Shown: positions 47,902-57,950 of the stretch, one piece after another
Layout of the letters: each line of letters starts with the position of its first letter
Numbering within the stretch: position 1 is the stretch's first letter
DNA from: Sinobacterium norvegicum
GTDB taxonomy: Bacteria > Pseudomonadota > Gammaproteobacteria > Pseudomonadales > Sinobacteriaceae
Assembly (NCBI RefSeq): GCF_923077115.1
Contig: NZ_CAKLPX010000001.1
Span: 992,001-1,056,000 of the forward strand
Length of the DNA stretch: 64,000 bases
Direction: 5' to 3'
Program-made: the position numbers and the translations under genes
Notes under the pieces: model-generated
Database searches by the model: none
The model's input: the letters and a program-made list of their open reading frames with translations, nothing else
Told to the model about the DNA's origin: nothing

Positions 47902-50757
47902 ATGGATAAAACATACCAGCCCAACGCTATCGAACAACAATGGTATAAGACCTGGGAAGAGCAGGGATATTTTCGCCCACAGGGCGGTGAAGAAGCCTTC
48001 TCTATCATGATACCACCACCCAATGTCACCGGCAGCCTTCACATGGGCCACGCATTTCAGCAAACCATTATGGATGCGCTGACTCGCTACCACCGCATGA
48101 GCGGTAAGAATACGCTGTGGCAGGTAGGTACCGACCACGCCGGTATTGCCACCCAAATGGTGGTCGAGCGCAAACTGGCCGCGGAAGAAAACAAAACCCG
48201 CCACCAACTGGGGCGCGACGCCTTTACCGATAAAATTTGGCAGTGGAAGGAAGAGTCAGGCGATACCATTACCCGCCAAATGCGTCGCCTGGGCAACTCT
48301 GTCGACTGGGATAGCGAAGCCTTTACCATGGATGAAGGCTTTTACAAGGCCGTACAGGAAGTCTTTGTTCGCCTGTATGACGACAAATTGGTTTATCGCG
48401 GCAAACGCTTGGTCAACTGGGACCCTAAGCTTCACACTGCGATCAGCGATCTGGAAGTTGAAAACAAAGACGAGAAAGGCTTTATGTGGCACTTCCGCTA
48501 TCCGCTGGCTGATGGCGTCACCACTGCAGACGGCAAGGATTATCTGGTAGCTGCCACCACCCGCCCGGAAACCATGCTGGGTGATACCGCCGTCGCTGTT
48601 AACGCCAAAGATGAACGCTACAACGCACTGGTCGGCAAGGAAGTCATGCTTCCTCTGGTTAACCGCCGTATCATCATTGTTGCCGATGACCATGCTGACA
48701 TGGATAAAGGCACCGGTTGTGTAAAAATCACGCCGGCCCACGACTTTAACGATTACCAGGTTGGCCAACGCGCAACACTGCCGATGATCAATATCTTCGA
48801 CAAAAACGCCGCCATTTTAGCCGATCCTGAAATCTACACCCACGAAGGCAAAGACTGCCAGCAAGTGACCGCCTCTATACCTGCACAGTACGCCGGCCTT
48901 GACCGCTACGATGCGCGCAAGGCCATTGTGGCCGACATCGATGCCCTCGGCCTGCTCGAAGAAGTCAAAGATCACGACCTTACCGTGCCACGTGGCGACC
49001 GCTCCGGCCTCGTCATCGAGCCACTGCTAACCGATCAGTGGTTTGTCGACGCCAAGACGCTGGCCAAGCCAGCCGTTGACGCCGTCACCAACGGTGATAT
49101 CAAATTTGTACCCCAGCAATACGAAAACATGTATTTCTCTTGGATGAACAATATTCAAGACTGGTGTATTTCTCGACAGCTCTGGTGGGGTCACCGCATA
49201 CCCGCTTGGTATGATGATGCCGGCAACACCTATGTTGCCCGTAATGAAGAAGAAGCGCGCAGCAAATACCAGCTTGCTGACGATGTTACACTCAACCAAG
49301 ATGTCGATGTACTCGACACTTGGTTCAGCTCAGCGCTGTGGACCTTTGCCACCCAAGGCTGGCCTGAGAATACCGAGCGCTTAAAAACCTTTCACCCGTC
49401 AGATGTGCTAGTCACCGGCTTTGACATCATCTTCTTCTGGGTAGCCAGAATGATTATGATGACCATGCATTTCACCAAAGACGAAAACGGCAAACCACAG
49501 GTACCCTTTAAGACAGTCTACGTTACCGGTCTGATTCGTGATGACCATGGTGACAAGATGTCCAAATCCAAGGGTAATGTTATCGACCCCCTCGATATGA
49601 TCGACGGCATTGAGCTCGATACGCTACTTGAGAAACGTACCGGCAATATGATGCAGCCACAACTGGCCGAGAAAATCGCGAAATCAACCAAGCAACAGTT
49701 CCCTGAAGGCATTACTGCCCACGGCACCGATGCACTGCGCTTCACCCTGGCCTCACTCGCCTCCACCGGTCGTGACATCAACTGGGATATGAAACGCCTT
49801 GAGGGCAACCGTAACTTCGCCAACAAGATCTGGAATGCCACCCGCTATGTACTGATGCATACCGAGGAGCAGAACTGTGGCGTCAACAACGAAGCCGTCG
49901 AACTGACCGTTGCCGACCGCTGGATTATCTCAAGGCTGCAAAAAGTCGAGGCTGATATTGAGCGTTATTACGCTAACTACCGCTTTGACTTAATGGCACA
50001 AGGCCTGTTCGAATTTGTTAAGAATGAATACTGCGATTGGTATTTAGAATTATCCAAGCCAGTGCTATGGGATGACAATGCCAGCGAAGAGAAAAAGCGT
50101 GGCACACGCAGAACATTAATCCTCGTGTTAGAAGCCATCCTGCGACTATTACACCCACTGATGCCCTTCCTAACGGAAGAAATCTGGCAGAAAATTGCGC
50201 CTATCGCAAATATTCAGGGCGACAGCATCATGCTGGCACCCTTCCCTGTGTGCGATGACGGCAAGATTGACGAGCAGGCTGAGATCGACATCGAATGGGT
50301 CAAAGGCGTTATTGTTGGCGTCAGAAACATTCGTGGCGAGATGAATATCTCTCCGAACAAACCGCTGTCTATCCTACTTAAGAATGGTAACGCTGACGAT
50401 AAGGCGCGCCTAGCCAACAACCAACAGTTCCTGATGTCACTGGCCAAGCTTGAAGCAATAACTTGGCTTGAGCCCGATGACGAAGCCCCGATGTCCGCCA
50501 CCTCTCTGGTTGGTGACATGGAGCTACTCATTCCAATGAGCGACTTAATTGACAAGGATGCCGAAGCAGCCCGTCTAAACCGCGAGATTGAGAAGCAAGC
50601 AAAAGAGTTAGGCAAGATTTCTGGCAAACTTAATAACCCTAAATTTGTTGACAAAGCCCCTGAGGCCGTAGTAGAAAAAGAACGTAAGAAGTTGAATGAG
50701 CTGCAGACAGCGGTAACCAAGCTGGAAGAACAGCTCGCCAAAATCAACTCACTTTAG
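47902..50757 (+). CDS. valS: valyl-tRNA synthetase
   Basis: 951-residue class I synthetase. HIGH-type motif in [15 protein letters not shown], editing (CP1) domain with [22 protein letters not shown] in [13 protein letters not shown], anticodon-binding domain, and a C-terminal coiled-coil arm (about 885-950, ending [12 protein letters not shown]) that contacts the tRNA elbow. The 210-base gap before it shows no leader element I recognise. Confidence 0.98.
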   Translation: MDKTYQPNAIEQQWYKTWEEQGYFRPQGGEEAFSIMIPPPNVTGSLHMGHAFQQTIMDALTRYHRMSGKNTLWQVGTDHAGIATQMVVERKLAAEENKTRHQLGRDAFTDKIWQWKEESGDTITRQMRRLGNSVDWDSEAFTMDEGFYKAVQEVFVRLYDDKLVYRGKRLVNWDPKLHTAISDLEVENKDEKGFMWHFRYPLADGVTTADGKDYLVAATTRPETMLGDTAVAVNAKDERYNALVGKEVMLPLVNRRIIIVADDHADMDKGTGCVKITPAHDFNDYQVGQRATLPMINIFDKNAAILADPEIYTHEGKDCQQVTASIPAQYAGLDRYDARKAIVADIDALGLLEEVKDHDLTVPRGDRSGLVIEPLLTDQWFVDAKTLAKPAVDAVTNGDIKFVPQQYENMYFSWMNNIQDWCISRQLWWGHRIPAWYDDAGNTYVARNEEEARSKYQLADDVTLNQDVDVLDTWFSSALWTFATQGWPENTERLKTFHPSDVLVTGFDIIFFWVARMIMMTMHFTKDENGKPQVPFKTVYVTGLIRDDHGDKMSKSKGNVIDPLDMIDGIELDTLLEKRTGNMMQPQLAEKIAKSTKQQFPEGITAHGTDALRFTLASLASTGRDINWDMKRLEGNRNFANKIWNATRYVLMHTEEQNCGVNNEAVELTVADRWIISRLQKVEADIERYYANYRFDLMAQGLFEFVKNEYCDWYLELSKPVLWDDNASEEKKRGTRRTLILVLEAILRLLHPLMPFLTEEIWQKIAPIANIQGDSIMLAPFPVCDDGKIDEQAEIDIEWVKGVIVGVRNIRGEMNISPNKPLSILLKNGNADDKARLANNQQFLMSLAKLEAITWLEPDDEAPMSATSLVGDMELLIPMSDLIDKDAEAARLNREIEKQAKELGKISGKLNNPKFVDKAPEAVVEKERKKLNELQTAVTKLEEQLAKINSL

Positions 50758-50775
50758 TAATACCGACTGGCTGTA

Positions 50776-50818
50776 TTCAGGGGAGAGAGACCTCCCCTGA
50801 AATCGGAAACCTCCGATT
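50776..50818 (+). promoter_or_regulatory. two adjacent RNA hairpins between valS and the cold-shock gene
   Basis: TTCAGGGGAG AGAGAC CTCCCCTGAA (10-bp perfect stem), immediately followed by AATCGGA AACC TCCGATT (7-bp stem). No T run follows, so they are more likely part of the csp 5' UTR than a plain valS terminator, though the first could be a leaky terminator. Confidence 0.55.
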
Positions 50819-50865
50819 ACTGGTCGTAATAAAAATAAAAATAGAATGTAAGAGAGGTTGTAGTT

Positions 50866-51078
50866 ATGACGGATCGCGTAACCGGCACGGTCAAGTGGTT
50901 TAATGATGCCAAAGGTTTTGGATTCATCCAGCAGGGCGAGTCAGAGCAGGATATTTTTGTCCATTTTCGCTCCATCCAAGGTGAGGGCTACCGCAGCCTT
51001 AATCAAGGACAAGAGGTTGAGTTCGAGCTTCAGCAAGGACCCAAAGGCTTGCAAGCCGAAGAGGTAAGCAAACTCTGA
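50866..51078 (+). CDS. cold-shock protein (CspA family)
   Basis: 70 residues, a single cold-shock domain that binds ssDNA/RNA. RNP1 is KGFGFI, RNP2 is DIFVHF; also the canonical [17 protein letters not shown] and the basic/Gln-rich end. GAGAGG lies about 8 bases before the ATG. It has a structured 5' leader and its own terminator. Confidence 0.97.
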   Translation: MTDRVTGTVKWFNDAKGFGFIQQGESEQDIFVHFRSIQGEGYRSLNQGQEVEFELQQGPKGLQAEEVSKL

Positions 51079-51107
51079 GCATAACTAGCCGCTAAAGAAA
51101 CAGGTAA

Positions 51108-51147
51108 AAATACCGCATAGCATCACTGTTTTGCGGTATTTTTTTGC
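51108..51147 (+). terminator. terminator of cold-shock gene
   Basis: AAATACCGCA / TGCGGTATTT stem followed by TTTTT, 30 bases after the csp stop. The stretch 51148-51469 then holds no gene or recognisable element. Confidence 0.88.
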
Positions 51148-51469
51148 GCAGAATTTAACAGAGTGGATAAATAACACAAATTACGGCAAAATATCTGCCA
51201 CCACCTAAAGGCGTAACTTGCCTGCCGGTAATGGCTGTGGCTGACAGCCTGTTTTTAACAGCCAACAATAACATCAGTGGATAACGGAATGCTTTGTTAC
51301 AGTTGATCGGCCCGATCTTGACCAAAAGGCAATCCTCTAGCCTCAACACTAGAAGGGTAACTTTTGATAACGGACTGATTCTCTCAGCTAAGACTAGGCT
51401 ATTCTTAACCCGGTTCTAACAAGCCAACCCTACTGATCTTTATATTTTACCCATCAATTCAAGAGTACA

Positions 51470-51937
51470 ATGATGACTTTCTTTTACCGCTTATTAATCA
51501 GTTTAGCCGTGGCCATTCCCGTTTCTGGCTTCTACAACGGACAGGCCACAGCAACTGGCATTTTCGCCTTCGACCTAACCGCAGCAATTTTCTTCTCCGT
51601 TGCCGCTATCGTCAGCGTTTTACTGGCTGCCAACATCTCAGCAGCCAGCAGCACTGATGACCAGCAAGATTCAAGCAGCAACTTTAACGACAACAACGAC
51701 GATTTTGACGACAGCCCAATCACTGGCGAGCGCCACAACGGCAGCGTTAAATGGTTTAACAGCAATAAGGGCTTTGGCTTTATCACCAGTGATGACGGTG
51801 TCGATGTGTTTGTTCACTATCGCGCCATCCGCGCCAAAGGCCGCCGCCGTTTACAGGAAGGTCAGGACGTCGAATTTAGCATCGTCGACGGCGACAAGGG
51901 GCCTCAGGCTCGCGACGTTATCGTTCAGGGCGAATAA
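51470..51937 (+). CDS. membrane-anchored cold-shock-domain protein
   Basis: 155 residues. Two N-terminal hydrophobic helices (about 5-22 and 32-55) are followed by an acidic Asp/Asn linker (about 60-85) and a C-terminal cold-shock domain (88-153) with [20 protein letters not shown] and VFVHYRAI. The nucleic-acid motifs are intact, so the domain should bind RNA at the membrane face. Gammaproteobacterial relatives of this layout exist but are uncharacterised as far as I know. Confidence 0.88.
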   Translation: MMTFFYRLLISLAVAIPVSGFYNGQATATGIFAFDLTAAIFFSVAAIVSVLLAANISAASSTDDQQDSSSNFNDNNDDFDDSPITGERHNGSVKWFNSNKGFGFITSDDGVDVFVHYRAIRAKGRRRLQEGQDVEFSIVDGDKGPQARDVIVQGE

Positions 51938-51949
51938 GCTCAACGACGA

Positions 51950-52171
51950 TTAGTAATGAGGCGGGGGGTCATTCGACACCTCGCCCTCTTCTCCACTCTT
52001 CATACCCTCAACACTATCCTTCAGCAATCGGCAATAGCGCTCCAACGCATCGATCTGACGCTGCTGCTTAGTGATAATATCGTCCAGCTCTTGCAGTGTA
52101 TCTTCTTGAAACAACACTCGAGTTTGCAGATCAATAATCTGCTCCTCTAAAAACTCAATCTTCTTTTCCAC
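51950..52171 (-). CDS. slyX: SlyX-family protein
   Basis: 73 residues (GTG start). A coiled coil with the SlyX pattern: EFLEEQIIDLQTRVLFQEDT and LDDIITKQQRQIDALE, ending in a short tail DPPPHY. Function unknown. GGTGG precedes the start. Confidence 0.92.
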   Translation of the reverse strand: MEKKIEFLEEQIIDLQTRVLFQEDTLQELDDIITKQQRQIDALERYCRLLKDSVEGMKSGEEGEVSNDPPPHY

Positions 52172-52194
52172 TCAAACCACCATCAGTAAAACAA

Positions 52195-53346
52195 TTAAAG
52201 AGATCGATAAACCGCATCGATTAAACGCTGTGCACGCGGATCGGTTAGCGCACCCTGACCTAGTCGGTTTGTGACATAGCCGCAGCCGAACTGATAATCA
52301 AGGTCGGCAAAGCCCATGCTACCGCCTGCGCCGGGGTGACCAAAACTACGCTCACTACCCGAAAACAAACTGGCTGGCCGAGACTGCCCCGCCATAAAGC
52401 CAAGATTAAATGCCACCGGCTGTAACAACACCTCGTCAAATACTGGCGCAGCCTGCCCCCAGCACTGGCGCAATAACGCCGGCGACAAGATATCACCGAG
52501 CACCAACGATGAATACAGTTTTGCGATAGAGCCGGCATCGGAATGACCGTTGGCCGCAGGAATCTCCGCCCGCCGCCAAGCCGTGCTATTTATCCCTGTC
52601 ATCATCGATAACGGCGTCGTAAAAGCTCTGGCAGCAACAGAATCCGGTTGAGACTCAATCAGTCGGGCAATACTGCCGCCCTGTCTAACGGCGCCAGCGT
52701 CAGCCATCGGCGCCACATCAGCAATAGCGCCAAGGTCAGCGGCTATCCCTATGGTGAAATTCAACCCCAGCGGCTCAGCGAAGCGGCGATGAAAAAACGC
52801 GCCGACGCTCTCTCCACTGACTCGGCGAATAAGCTCACCCAGTAGCCAGCCATAGCTAAATACATGGTAAGCTTGACGATCGCCCGCAGGCCAGATTGGA
52901 GACTGACGCTGTATTTTATCCGTCATTGTCGGCCAATTGAAAATATCCCCTGCCTCGACCTCTGCTGGCAATACAGGCAGTCCTGCACAATGATTCAGCA
53001 GAGTCCGCACTGTTATCCCCTGTTTGCCTCCAGCGGCAAACGCCGGCCAATAGTCAGCGACAGCTGCATCCAAATCGATATCACCTCGATCAACCAAGCT
53101 TAATAAACAGGTTATCAATACGCCCTTGGTCACCGAAAACACATTCACCTGCGTTGTCTGCTGCCAAGGTTTCACGCCATCTCGGTCGCTGATTCCCGCC
53201 CACAAATCAACAACCAGCTCCCCCTCCATATACAGCGAGAAACTGGCACCGACTTCGCCATGATCAATAAAATTACGCTCGAAGGCTGTTTCCACTCCGG
53301 CAAACAGTGGATCACAAAAGCCCTGCACATCAATATGAGCAGCCAT
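52195..53346 (-). CDS. serine hydrolase, class C beta-lactamase/esterase VIII type
   Basis: 383 residues, no signal peptide. Active-site S71-V-T-K74 in NVFSVTKGVL, general-base Tyr in HVFSYGWLLGELIRR (about 165), and the C-terminal GHPGAGGSMGFAD (in place of KTG), as in EstB-like family VIII esterases. Likely an ester or lactam hydrolase rather than a clinical beta-lactamase. Its start shares TAATG with the stop of the dehydrogenase gene, so the two are coupled. Confidence 0.9.
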   Translation of the reverse strand: MAAHIDVQGFCDPLFAGVETAFERNFIDHGEVGASFSLYMEGELVVDLWAGISDRDGVKPWQQTTQVNVFSVTKGVLITCLLSLVDRGDIDLDAAVADYWPAFAAGGKQGITVRTLLNHCAGLPVLPAEVEAGDIFNWPTMTDKIQRQSPIWPAGDRQAYHVFSYGWLLGELIRRVSGESVGAFFHRRFAEPLGLNFTIGIAADLGAIADVAPMADAGAVRQGGSIARLIESQPDSVAARAFTTPLSMMTGINSTAWRRAEIPAANGHSDAGSIAKLYSSLVLGDILSPALLRQCWGQAAPVFDEVLLQPVAFNLGFMAGQSRPASLFSGSERSFGHPGAGGSMGFADLDYQFGCGYVTNRLGQGALTDPRAQRLIDAVYRSL

Positions 53347-54311
53347 TACGACACCACGATATTGATGGGTTCAGCGGCGATAAATCCCGCCACCACACGC
53401 ACCAACTGATCAACCATTCGCTGCCGACTCTCAATACTGCCCCAGCCACTGTGAGGGGTTACAATCAAATTAGGTATATCGGCCGCCAGCAAGGGATTTC
53501 CTGCTGTCGGTGGCTCGACAGTTAAGACATCAACAGCGGCGCCAGCTATTTCGCCAGCCCTCAGCGCATCCGCCAGGGCCTGTTCCTCAATAATGCCGCC
53601 GCGGGCGGTATTGATGATATAAGCTGTGGATTTCATTTGCTGCAGCTGTGACGCCGCGATCAAGCCTTTTGTTGCCTCTGTCAGCGGGCAGTGGATAGAG
53701 ATAAAATCTGCCTCTGACAGCAGCTGCGCCAAGGGCACTCGTCCCGCCGGACAGATATTGCTTCCCGGCCGCTGAGCCACCATCACCTTCATCTCAAAGG
53801 CCTCGGCCATCGCCGCCACCGACTTGGCCGTCACCCCCAGACCGATCAACCCCAGCGTTTTTCCCGCCAGTTCAACAGCGGGAAAATCAAGTAGACAGAA
53901 ATGCTCAGCACGCTGCCATTCACCCCGGCCAATCTGAGCGTTTGTCGGCAACAATTTACCCGCCAAAGCCAGCAGCATCATCATGGTATGCTGCATCAGT
54001 GATGGTGCCGAATAACCGACAATATTACTGACGACAACCCCGCGCTGCTTGGCCGCCAAGATATCGATAACATTGGTACCGGTGGCCATTACCGCAATAT
54101 ATTTCAACCTCGGTGCGGCGGCAATTTCGGCTTCGCCAATACCGACCTTATTGGTTAACACAATGTCAGCATCGGCAATGCGCTCGGCACATTCTTGCGG
54201 CTGAGTCGCTGCATACCACTGCCATTCAACCCCCTCGAGATCGCTCAAGCCTGTTAAATCTAATTGCTCAGGCACCAGTGTATCGGCATCCAACACCACG
54301 GCTTTGATCAT
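53346..54311 (-). CDS. D-2-hydroxyacid dehydrogenase
   Basis: 321 residues of the NAD-dependent D-isomer hydroxyacid dehydrogenase family (glycerate/hydroxypyruvate reductase-like). Nucleotide-binding loop KTLGLIGLGVTAKSVAAMA (third Gly replaced by Ala), catalytic Arg in IINTARGGIIEEQALADAL, and catalytic His in VTPHSGWGSIESRQRM. Substrate uncertain. Upstream of and coupled to the serine hydrolase. Confidence 0.93.
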   Translation of the reverse strand: MIKAVVLDADTLVPEQLDLTGLSDLEGVEWQWYAATQPQECAERIADADIVLTNKVGIGEAEIAAAPRLKYIAVMATGTNVIDILAAKQRGVVVSNIVGYSAPSLMQHTMMMLLALAGKLLPTNAQIGRGEWQRAEHFCLLDFPAVELAGKTLGLIGLGVTAKSVAAMAEAFEMKVMVAQRPGSNICPAGRVPLAQLLSEADFISIHCPLTEATKGLIAASQLQQMKSTAYIINTARGGIIEEQALADALRAGEIAGAAVDVLTVEPPTAGNPLLAADIPNLIVTPHSGWGSIESRQRMVDQLVRVVAGFIAAEPINIVVS

Positions 54312-54406
54312 AAAAAACCCACTACTAGCAAATTGTTAAAACAATACGGATAATACAGCATCCTGAGCACAAACAGCGCCACTGCGCCGATTTATCTGGG
54401 GCCCGT

Positions 54407-54922
54407 ATGCCAATCAACGCCCACAAGCACACTATTCTATTCAGCGCCTGCTTGTTAGGCCGCCCTGTGCGCTATAACGGCACCGATTTATTACAGCAGC
54501 ACCCAATCATCGAACAATGGCGACGACAGGACTACCTCATATCGATATGCCCCGAGGTCAGCGGCGGACTCGATACCCCGAGAGCGGCAGCAGAGATTCA
54601 AGCAGGCAGTGGTGCCAGCGTACTGGCAGGCAGCAGCCGAATCATGACCCACACTGGCAGCGATGTTACCGAGGCCTTCATTGCCGGCGCCGAAAAAACA
54701 CTGGCATTTGCCCAACAACACCATGTCGTAATGGCCATTTTGACTGAACGCAGTCCATCCTGCGGCAGTCAACAGATTTATAATGGCCAGTTCAATCACA
54801 GCACGACCAATGAGCGCGGCGTCACCGCCGAGCTTTTGCAACAGCATCAGATCAAAATTTTTAATCAGCACCAACTTGTTGAAGCTCATGACTGGCATCA
54901 GCAATATCTTCGCAACCTTTGA
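54407..54922 (+). CDS. DUF523 family protein
   Basis: 171 residues matching DUF523: FSACLLGRPVRYNG at the start, ICPEVSGGLDTPR, and ILTERSPSCGSQQIYNG. The conserved Cys residues (SACLLG, CPE, PSCG) suggest metal or Fe-S binding. Function unknown. Divergent from the dehydrogenase; 10 bases ahead of the yciH-like gene. Confidence 0.93.
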   Translation: MPINAHKHTILFSACLLGRPVRYNGTDLLQQHPIIEQWRRQDYLISICPEVSGGLDTPRAAAEIQAGSGASVLAGSSRIMTHTGSDVTEAFIAGAEKTLAFAQQHHVVMAILTERSPSCGSQQIYNGQFNHSTTNERGVTAELLQQHQIKIFNQHQLVEAHDWHQQYLRNL

Positions 54923-54932
54923 GCATACACCC

Positions 54933-55286
54933 ATGAGTAAAAAAAATTCTCGCCTCGTCTTCTCAACCGACAGCGGTAAGCACTGCCCCAAGTGCGAATT
55001 TAGCATTGACAATTGCCAGTGCAAAAACAACACCGTGGCCGACAGCGATGGCATTGTTCGCATCAGCCGTGAGACCAAAGGACGCAAAGGCAAGGGCGTT
55101 TCGATTATCAGCGGTATAGCGCTCAATGATGATGGCCTCAAGAAGATCGCCAAGAAGCTAAAACAGCAGTGCGGCTGTGGCGGCAGCGTCAAGAATTTCG
55201 CCATCGAAATGCAGACTGATCAACGCGATAAACTCAAGGCAGCCCTTGAGAAAGATGGCTATAAGGTAAAACTGGCCGGCAGTTAA
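54933..55286 (+). CDS. yciH: SUI1/eIF1-like translation factor YciH
   Basis: 117 residues from MSKKNSRLVFSTDSG. The C-terminal SUI1 domain has RKGKGVSIISGIAL, LKKIAKKLKQQCGCGGSVK and GYKVKLAGS. The N-terminus has CPKC ... CQC, which could hold zinc. Homologous to eukaryotic eIF1; the bacterial role is still debated. The frame is open upstream, inside the DUF523 gene, but the domain starts here. Confidence 0.93.
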   Translation: MSKKNSRLVFSTDSGKHCPKCEFSIDNCQCKNNTVADSDGIVRISRETKGRKGKGVSIISGIALNDDGLKKIAKKLKQQCGCGGSVKNFAIEMQTDQRDKLKAALEKDGYKVKLAGS

Positions 55287-55492
55287 GTTAATGACTAGAC
55301 TAAAAAATAGTCAATCTTAGCGCTTGCATACAACTTGTCGGTTTAAATCGTTGAATCCGGCCAAAGATAAGTAATTGCCGAAATTATCAGTTCTTTTATC
55401 ACAGGCTCTTTGTTAGAATACGCCGCCGCAAATGGCTCGAAAGACTGTGTCAATCAACAGATGCTTCTGCAAAACCGCTTACGCAGTAACCA

Positions 55493-55525
55493 CAATTGAA
55501 CCAGGGCTATTACCTAGTTCAATTG
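55493..55525. repeat. inverted repeat adjoining the ANR/FNR box
   Basis: CAATTGAAC (55493-55501) and GTTCAATTG (55517-55525), 15-base centre. The right arm shares its last three bases with the ANR/FNR box. Possible second regulator site for the cco operon. Confidence 0.5.
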
Positions 55526-55536
55526 ACTGAGATCAA
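55523..55536 (+). promoter_or_regulatory. ANR/FNR box of ccoNOQP
   Basis: TTGACTGAGATCAA matches the FNR consensus TTGAT-N4-ATCAA at nine of ten positions. Its centre lies about 41 bases before the start expected from the -10 at 55558, the class II activator position. Confidence 0.85.
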
Positions 55537-55557
55537 AGTAGTTTCAAGTAGTTAATT

Positions 55558-55563
55558 TAGAAT
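55558..55563 (+). promoter_or_regulatory. -10 element of ccoNOQP promoter
   Basis: TAGAAT, spaced so that the ANR/FNR box centre falls at -41.5. Leaves a leader of about 105 bases before ccoN. The remaining gap 55287-55492 holds no gene. Confidence 0.7.
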
Positions 55564-55676
55564 AGCTTTGTTGAAAACACATCGGCTAACTTGGCTTTGC
55601 GTTTTTTGGTGTCAACTGTCATGAACTTCATGCAGATATGATAAAAAACTGAGTCTCATACTTTGGAAGGCACAAT

Positions 55677-57095
55677 ATGAGCACAACCACAATGGAAACT
55701 CCTGACTACAACTACAAGGTTGTTCGTCAGTTTACTGTTATGACCGTTATCTGGGGCATAGTCGGTATGCTAGTCGGCGTTGTTATCGCCGCGCAACTAG
55801 CCTACCCCGAGCTTAACCTTAACCAGTATTTACACTTCGGTCGTCTACGCCCTCTACACACCAATGCGGTTATCTTCGCATTTGGCGGTAGCGCTCTTTT
55901 TGCTACATCGTTTTACGTTGTGCAGCGTACCTGTCAGGTGCGTTTATGTTCTGAAGTCCTTCCCGGCTTTATTTTCTGGGGCTGGAACCTCGTCATCGTC
56001 CTTGCCGCCATCACCCTGCCACTGGGCATGACCAGCAGCAAAGAATATGCCGAGCTTGAATGGCCGATCGACATTCTGATCACCATCGTATGGGTGGCAT
56101 ACGCTTATGTATTCTTTGGCACAATTGCCAAGCGTAAGACCTCACATATTTACGTCGCCAACTGGTTCTTTGGTGGCTTTATTCTGACCGTTGCCATTTT
56201 GCACGTGATCAACAGTGCCGCCGTTCCGGTCAACCTCTTTAAGTCTTACTCTGCATACTCTGGCGCCATGGATGCGATGGTACAGTGGTGGTATGGCCAC
56301 AACGCCGTAGGCTTCTTCCTAACCGCCGGCTTCCTCGGCATCATGTACTACTTTGTACCGAAGCAGGCAGAACGCCCCGTCTACTCTTATCGTCTATCCA
56401 TTGTCCACTTCTGGTCACTGGTTGCGATCTACATCTGGGCCGGCCCTCACCACCTACACTACACTGCTCTTCCAGACTGGGCTCAAAGCCTGGGTATGGT
56501 GATGTCACTGATTCTATTAGCACCATCTTGGGGTGGTATGATCAACGGCATCATGACCCTCTCCGGCGCCTGGCATAAGCTGCGTACAGATCCCATTCTT
56601 CGCTTCTTGGTTGTTTCCCTGTCTTTCTACGGTATGTCTACCTTCGAAGGCCCGATGATGGCAATCAAAACAGTTAACGCCCTGTCTCACTATACTGACT
56701 GGACTATCGGTCACGTACACTCCGGTGCCTTGGGCTGGGTAGCAATGGTCTCTATCGGTGCCATCTACCACTTGATTCCGATTATGTTTGGTCGTAAAGA
56801 AATGTACAGCACCGCAATGATCAACCTGCACTTCTGGTTGGCCACCCTCGGTACCGTTTTATACATCGCAGCAATGTGGGTAAACGGCATCATGCAGGGA
56901 CTGATGTGGCGCGCTTACAACGAAGACGGCACGCTGACCTACAGCTTTGTTGAATCTGTTGCAGCCAGCCACGACGGCTATGTTGTTCGCCTTATCGGCG
57001 GCGTCATGTTCTTCGCCGGTATGTTACTCATGGCTTACAACCTTTATAAAACTGCCCAGCAAGCCAAGCTGGAAAAATGCGAATTACCGGCTTAA
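55677..57095 (+). CDS. ccoN: cbb3-type cytochrome c oxidase subunit I
   Basis: 472-residue heme-copper oxidase core, about 12 membrane helices. Heme b and b3/CuB ligand regions are visible: [50 protein letters not shown] and [15 protein letters not shown]. cbb3 oxidases have high oxygen affinity and are used under low oxygen. First gene of ccoNOQP, under the ANR/FNR-type promoter. Confidence 0.99.
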   Translation: MSTTTMETPDYNYKVVRQFTVMTVIWGIVGMLVGVVIAAQLAYPELNLNQYLHFGRLRPLHTNAVIFAFGGSALFATSFYVVQRTCQVRLCSEVLPGFIFWGWNLVIVLAAITLPLGMTSSKEYAELEWPIDILITIVWVAYAYVFFGTIAKRKTSHIYVANWFFGGFILTVAILHVINSAAVPVNLFKSYSAYSGAMDAMVQWWYGHNAVGFFLTAGFLGIMYYFVPKQAERPVYSYRLSIVHFWSLVAIYIWAGPHHLHYTALPDWAQSLGMVMSLILLAPSWGGMINGIMTLSGAWHKLRTDPILRFLVVSLSFYGMSTFEGPMMAIKTVNALSHYTDWTIGHVHSGALGWVAMVSIGAIYHLIPIMFGRKEMYSTAMINLHFWLATLGTVLYIAAMWVNGIMQGLMWRAYNEDGTLTYSFVESVAASHDGYVVRLIGGVMFFAGMLLMAYNLYKTAQQAKLEKCELPA

Positions 57096-57106
57096 GGAGC
57101 AGATGA

Positions 57107-57718
57107 ATGAAAAGTCACGATATAGTTGAACGTAATCTACCAATCTTCATGGTATTGACTGTTGTCGCCATCAGCTTTGGTTTCCTGGTAGAAGTGGTTC
57201 CTCACTTCTTCCTGAAAGAGACCACTCAGCCGATTAAAGGGTTGAAGCCTTACACGGCCATGCAGCTTGAAGGCCGCGACATTTACATCCGCGAAGGTTG
57301 CTCTGTTTGTCACTCGCAGATGATTCGCCCATTCCGCTCCGAAACTGAGCGTTATGGTCACTACTCTGTAGCCGGTGAATCAGTTTACGACCACCCCTTC
57401 CTTTGGGGCTCAAAGCGGACGGGGCCTGACCTGGCTCGCGTTGGCGGTCGCTACAGTGATGATTGGCACCGTGCACACCTGTACAACCCGCGCGATGTTG
57501 TGCCCGACTCCAATATGCCGGCCTTCCCATGGTTGTTTGATCAGGCACTTGACGGTCGCTACACCGCTCAAAAAATGCGCGCACTTCGCTTTGTCGGTGT
57601 TCCGTACACCGACGAGGATATTGAAGGTGCTAAAGAAGCGGTCCGCGGTAAGAAAGAAATTGATGCGCTGATTGAATACCTTCAGCACCTCGGTCTCCTA
57701 CTCAAGCACAAGCGCTAA
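57107..57718 (+). CDS. ccoO: cbb3 oxidase subunit II (mono-heme cytochrome c)
   Basis: 203 residues. One N-terminal membrane anchor (about 10-32), then a periplasmic cytochrome c domain with heme motif CSVCH in [17 protein letters not shown] and the [31 protein letters not shown]-type block (positions about 85-115). Passes electrons from CcoP to CcoN. Confidence 0.98.
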   Translation: MKSHDIVERNLPIFMVLTVVAISFGFLVEVVPHFFLKETTQPIKGLKPYTAMQLEGRDIYIREGCSVCHSQMIRPFRSETERYGHYSVAGESVYDHPFLWGSKRTGPDLARVGGRYSDDWHRAHLYNPRDVVPDSNMPAFPWLFDQALDGRYTAQKMRALRFVGVPYTDEDIEGAKEAVRGKKEIDALIEYLQHLGLLLKHKR

Positions 57719-57743
57719 ACATTTATTTAAGAGGTACAGCACA

Positions 57744-57893
57744 ATGGATATTAACGATTGGCGCGGTGTCGCAACAGCCCTAGCTCTTATCGCCTTTATT
57801 GGCGTCTGCCTATGGGCCTATAGCGGTCGCTCAAAAGAGAAATTTGATAACGCTGCACAGTCACCGTTTGCTGACGAATTTAAAAATAAATAA
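57744..57893 (+). CDS. ccoQ: cbb3 oxidase subunit CcoQ
   Basis: 49 residues: MDINDWRGVATALALIAFIG, one membrane helix, then a short charged tail ending FADEFKNK. GAGG lies 10 bases before the ATG. CcoQ stabilises CcoP in the complex. Confidence 0.95.
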   Translation: MDINDWRGVATALALIAFIGVCLWAYSGRSKEKFDNAAQSPFADEFKNK

Positions 57894-57950
57894 CGCTGCA
57901 TAAAAGGGTGCTCATTACATTGAGCACCCGATATAAGCGAGGAATAAAAA

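Noticed and set aside
53120-53145. Active beta-lactamase resistance gene
   Set aside because: No signal peptide and no KTG motif; the sequence fits cytoplasmic family VIII esterase-like hydrolases better.
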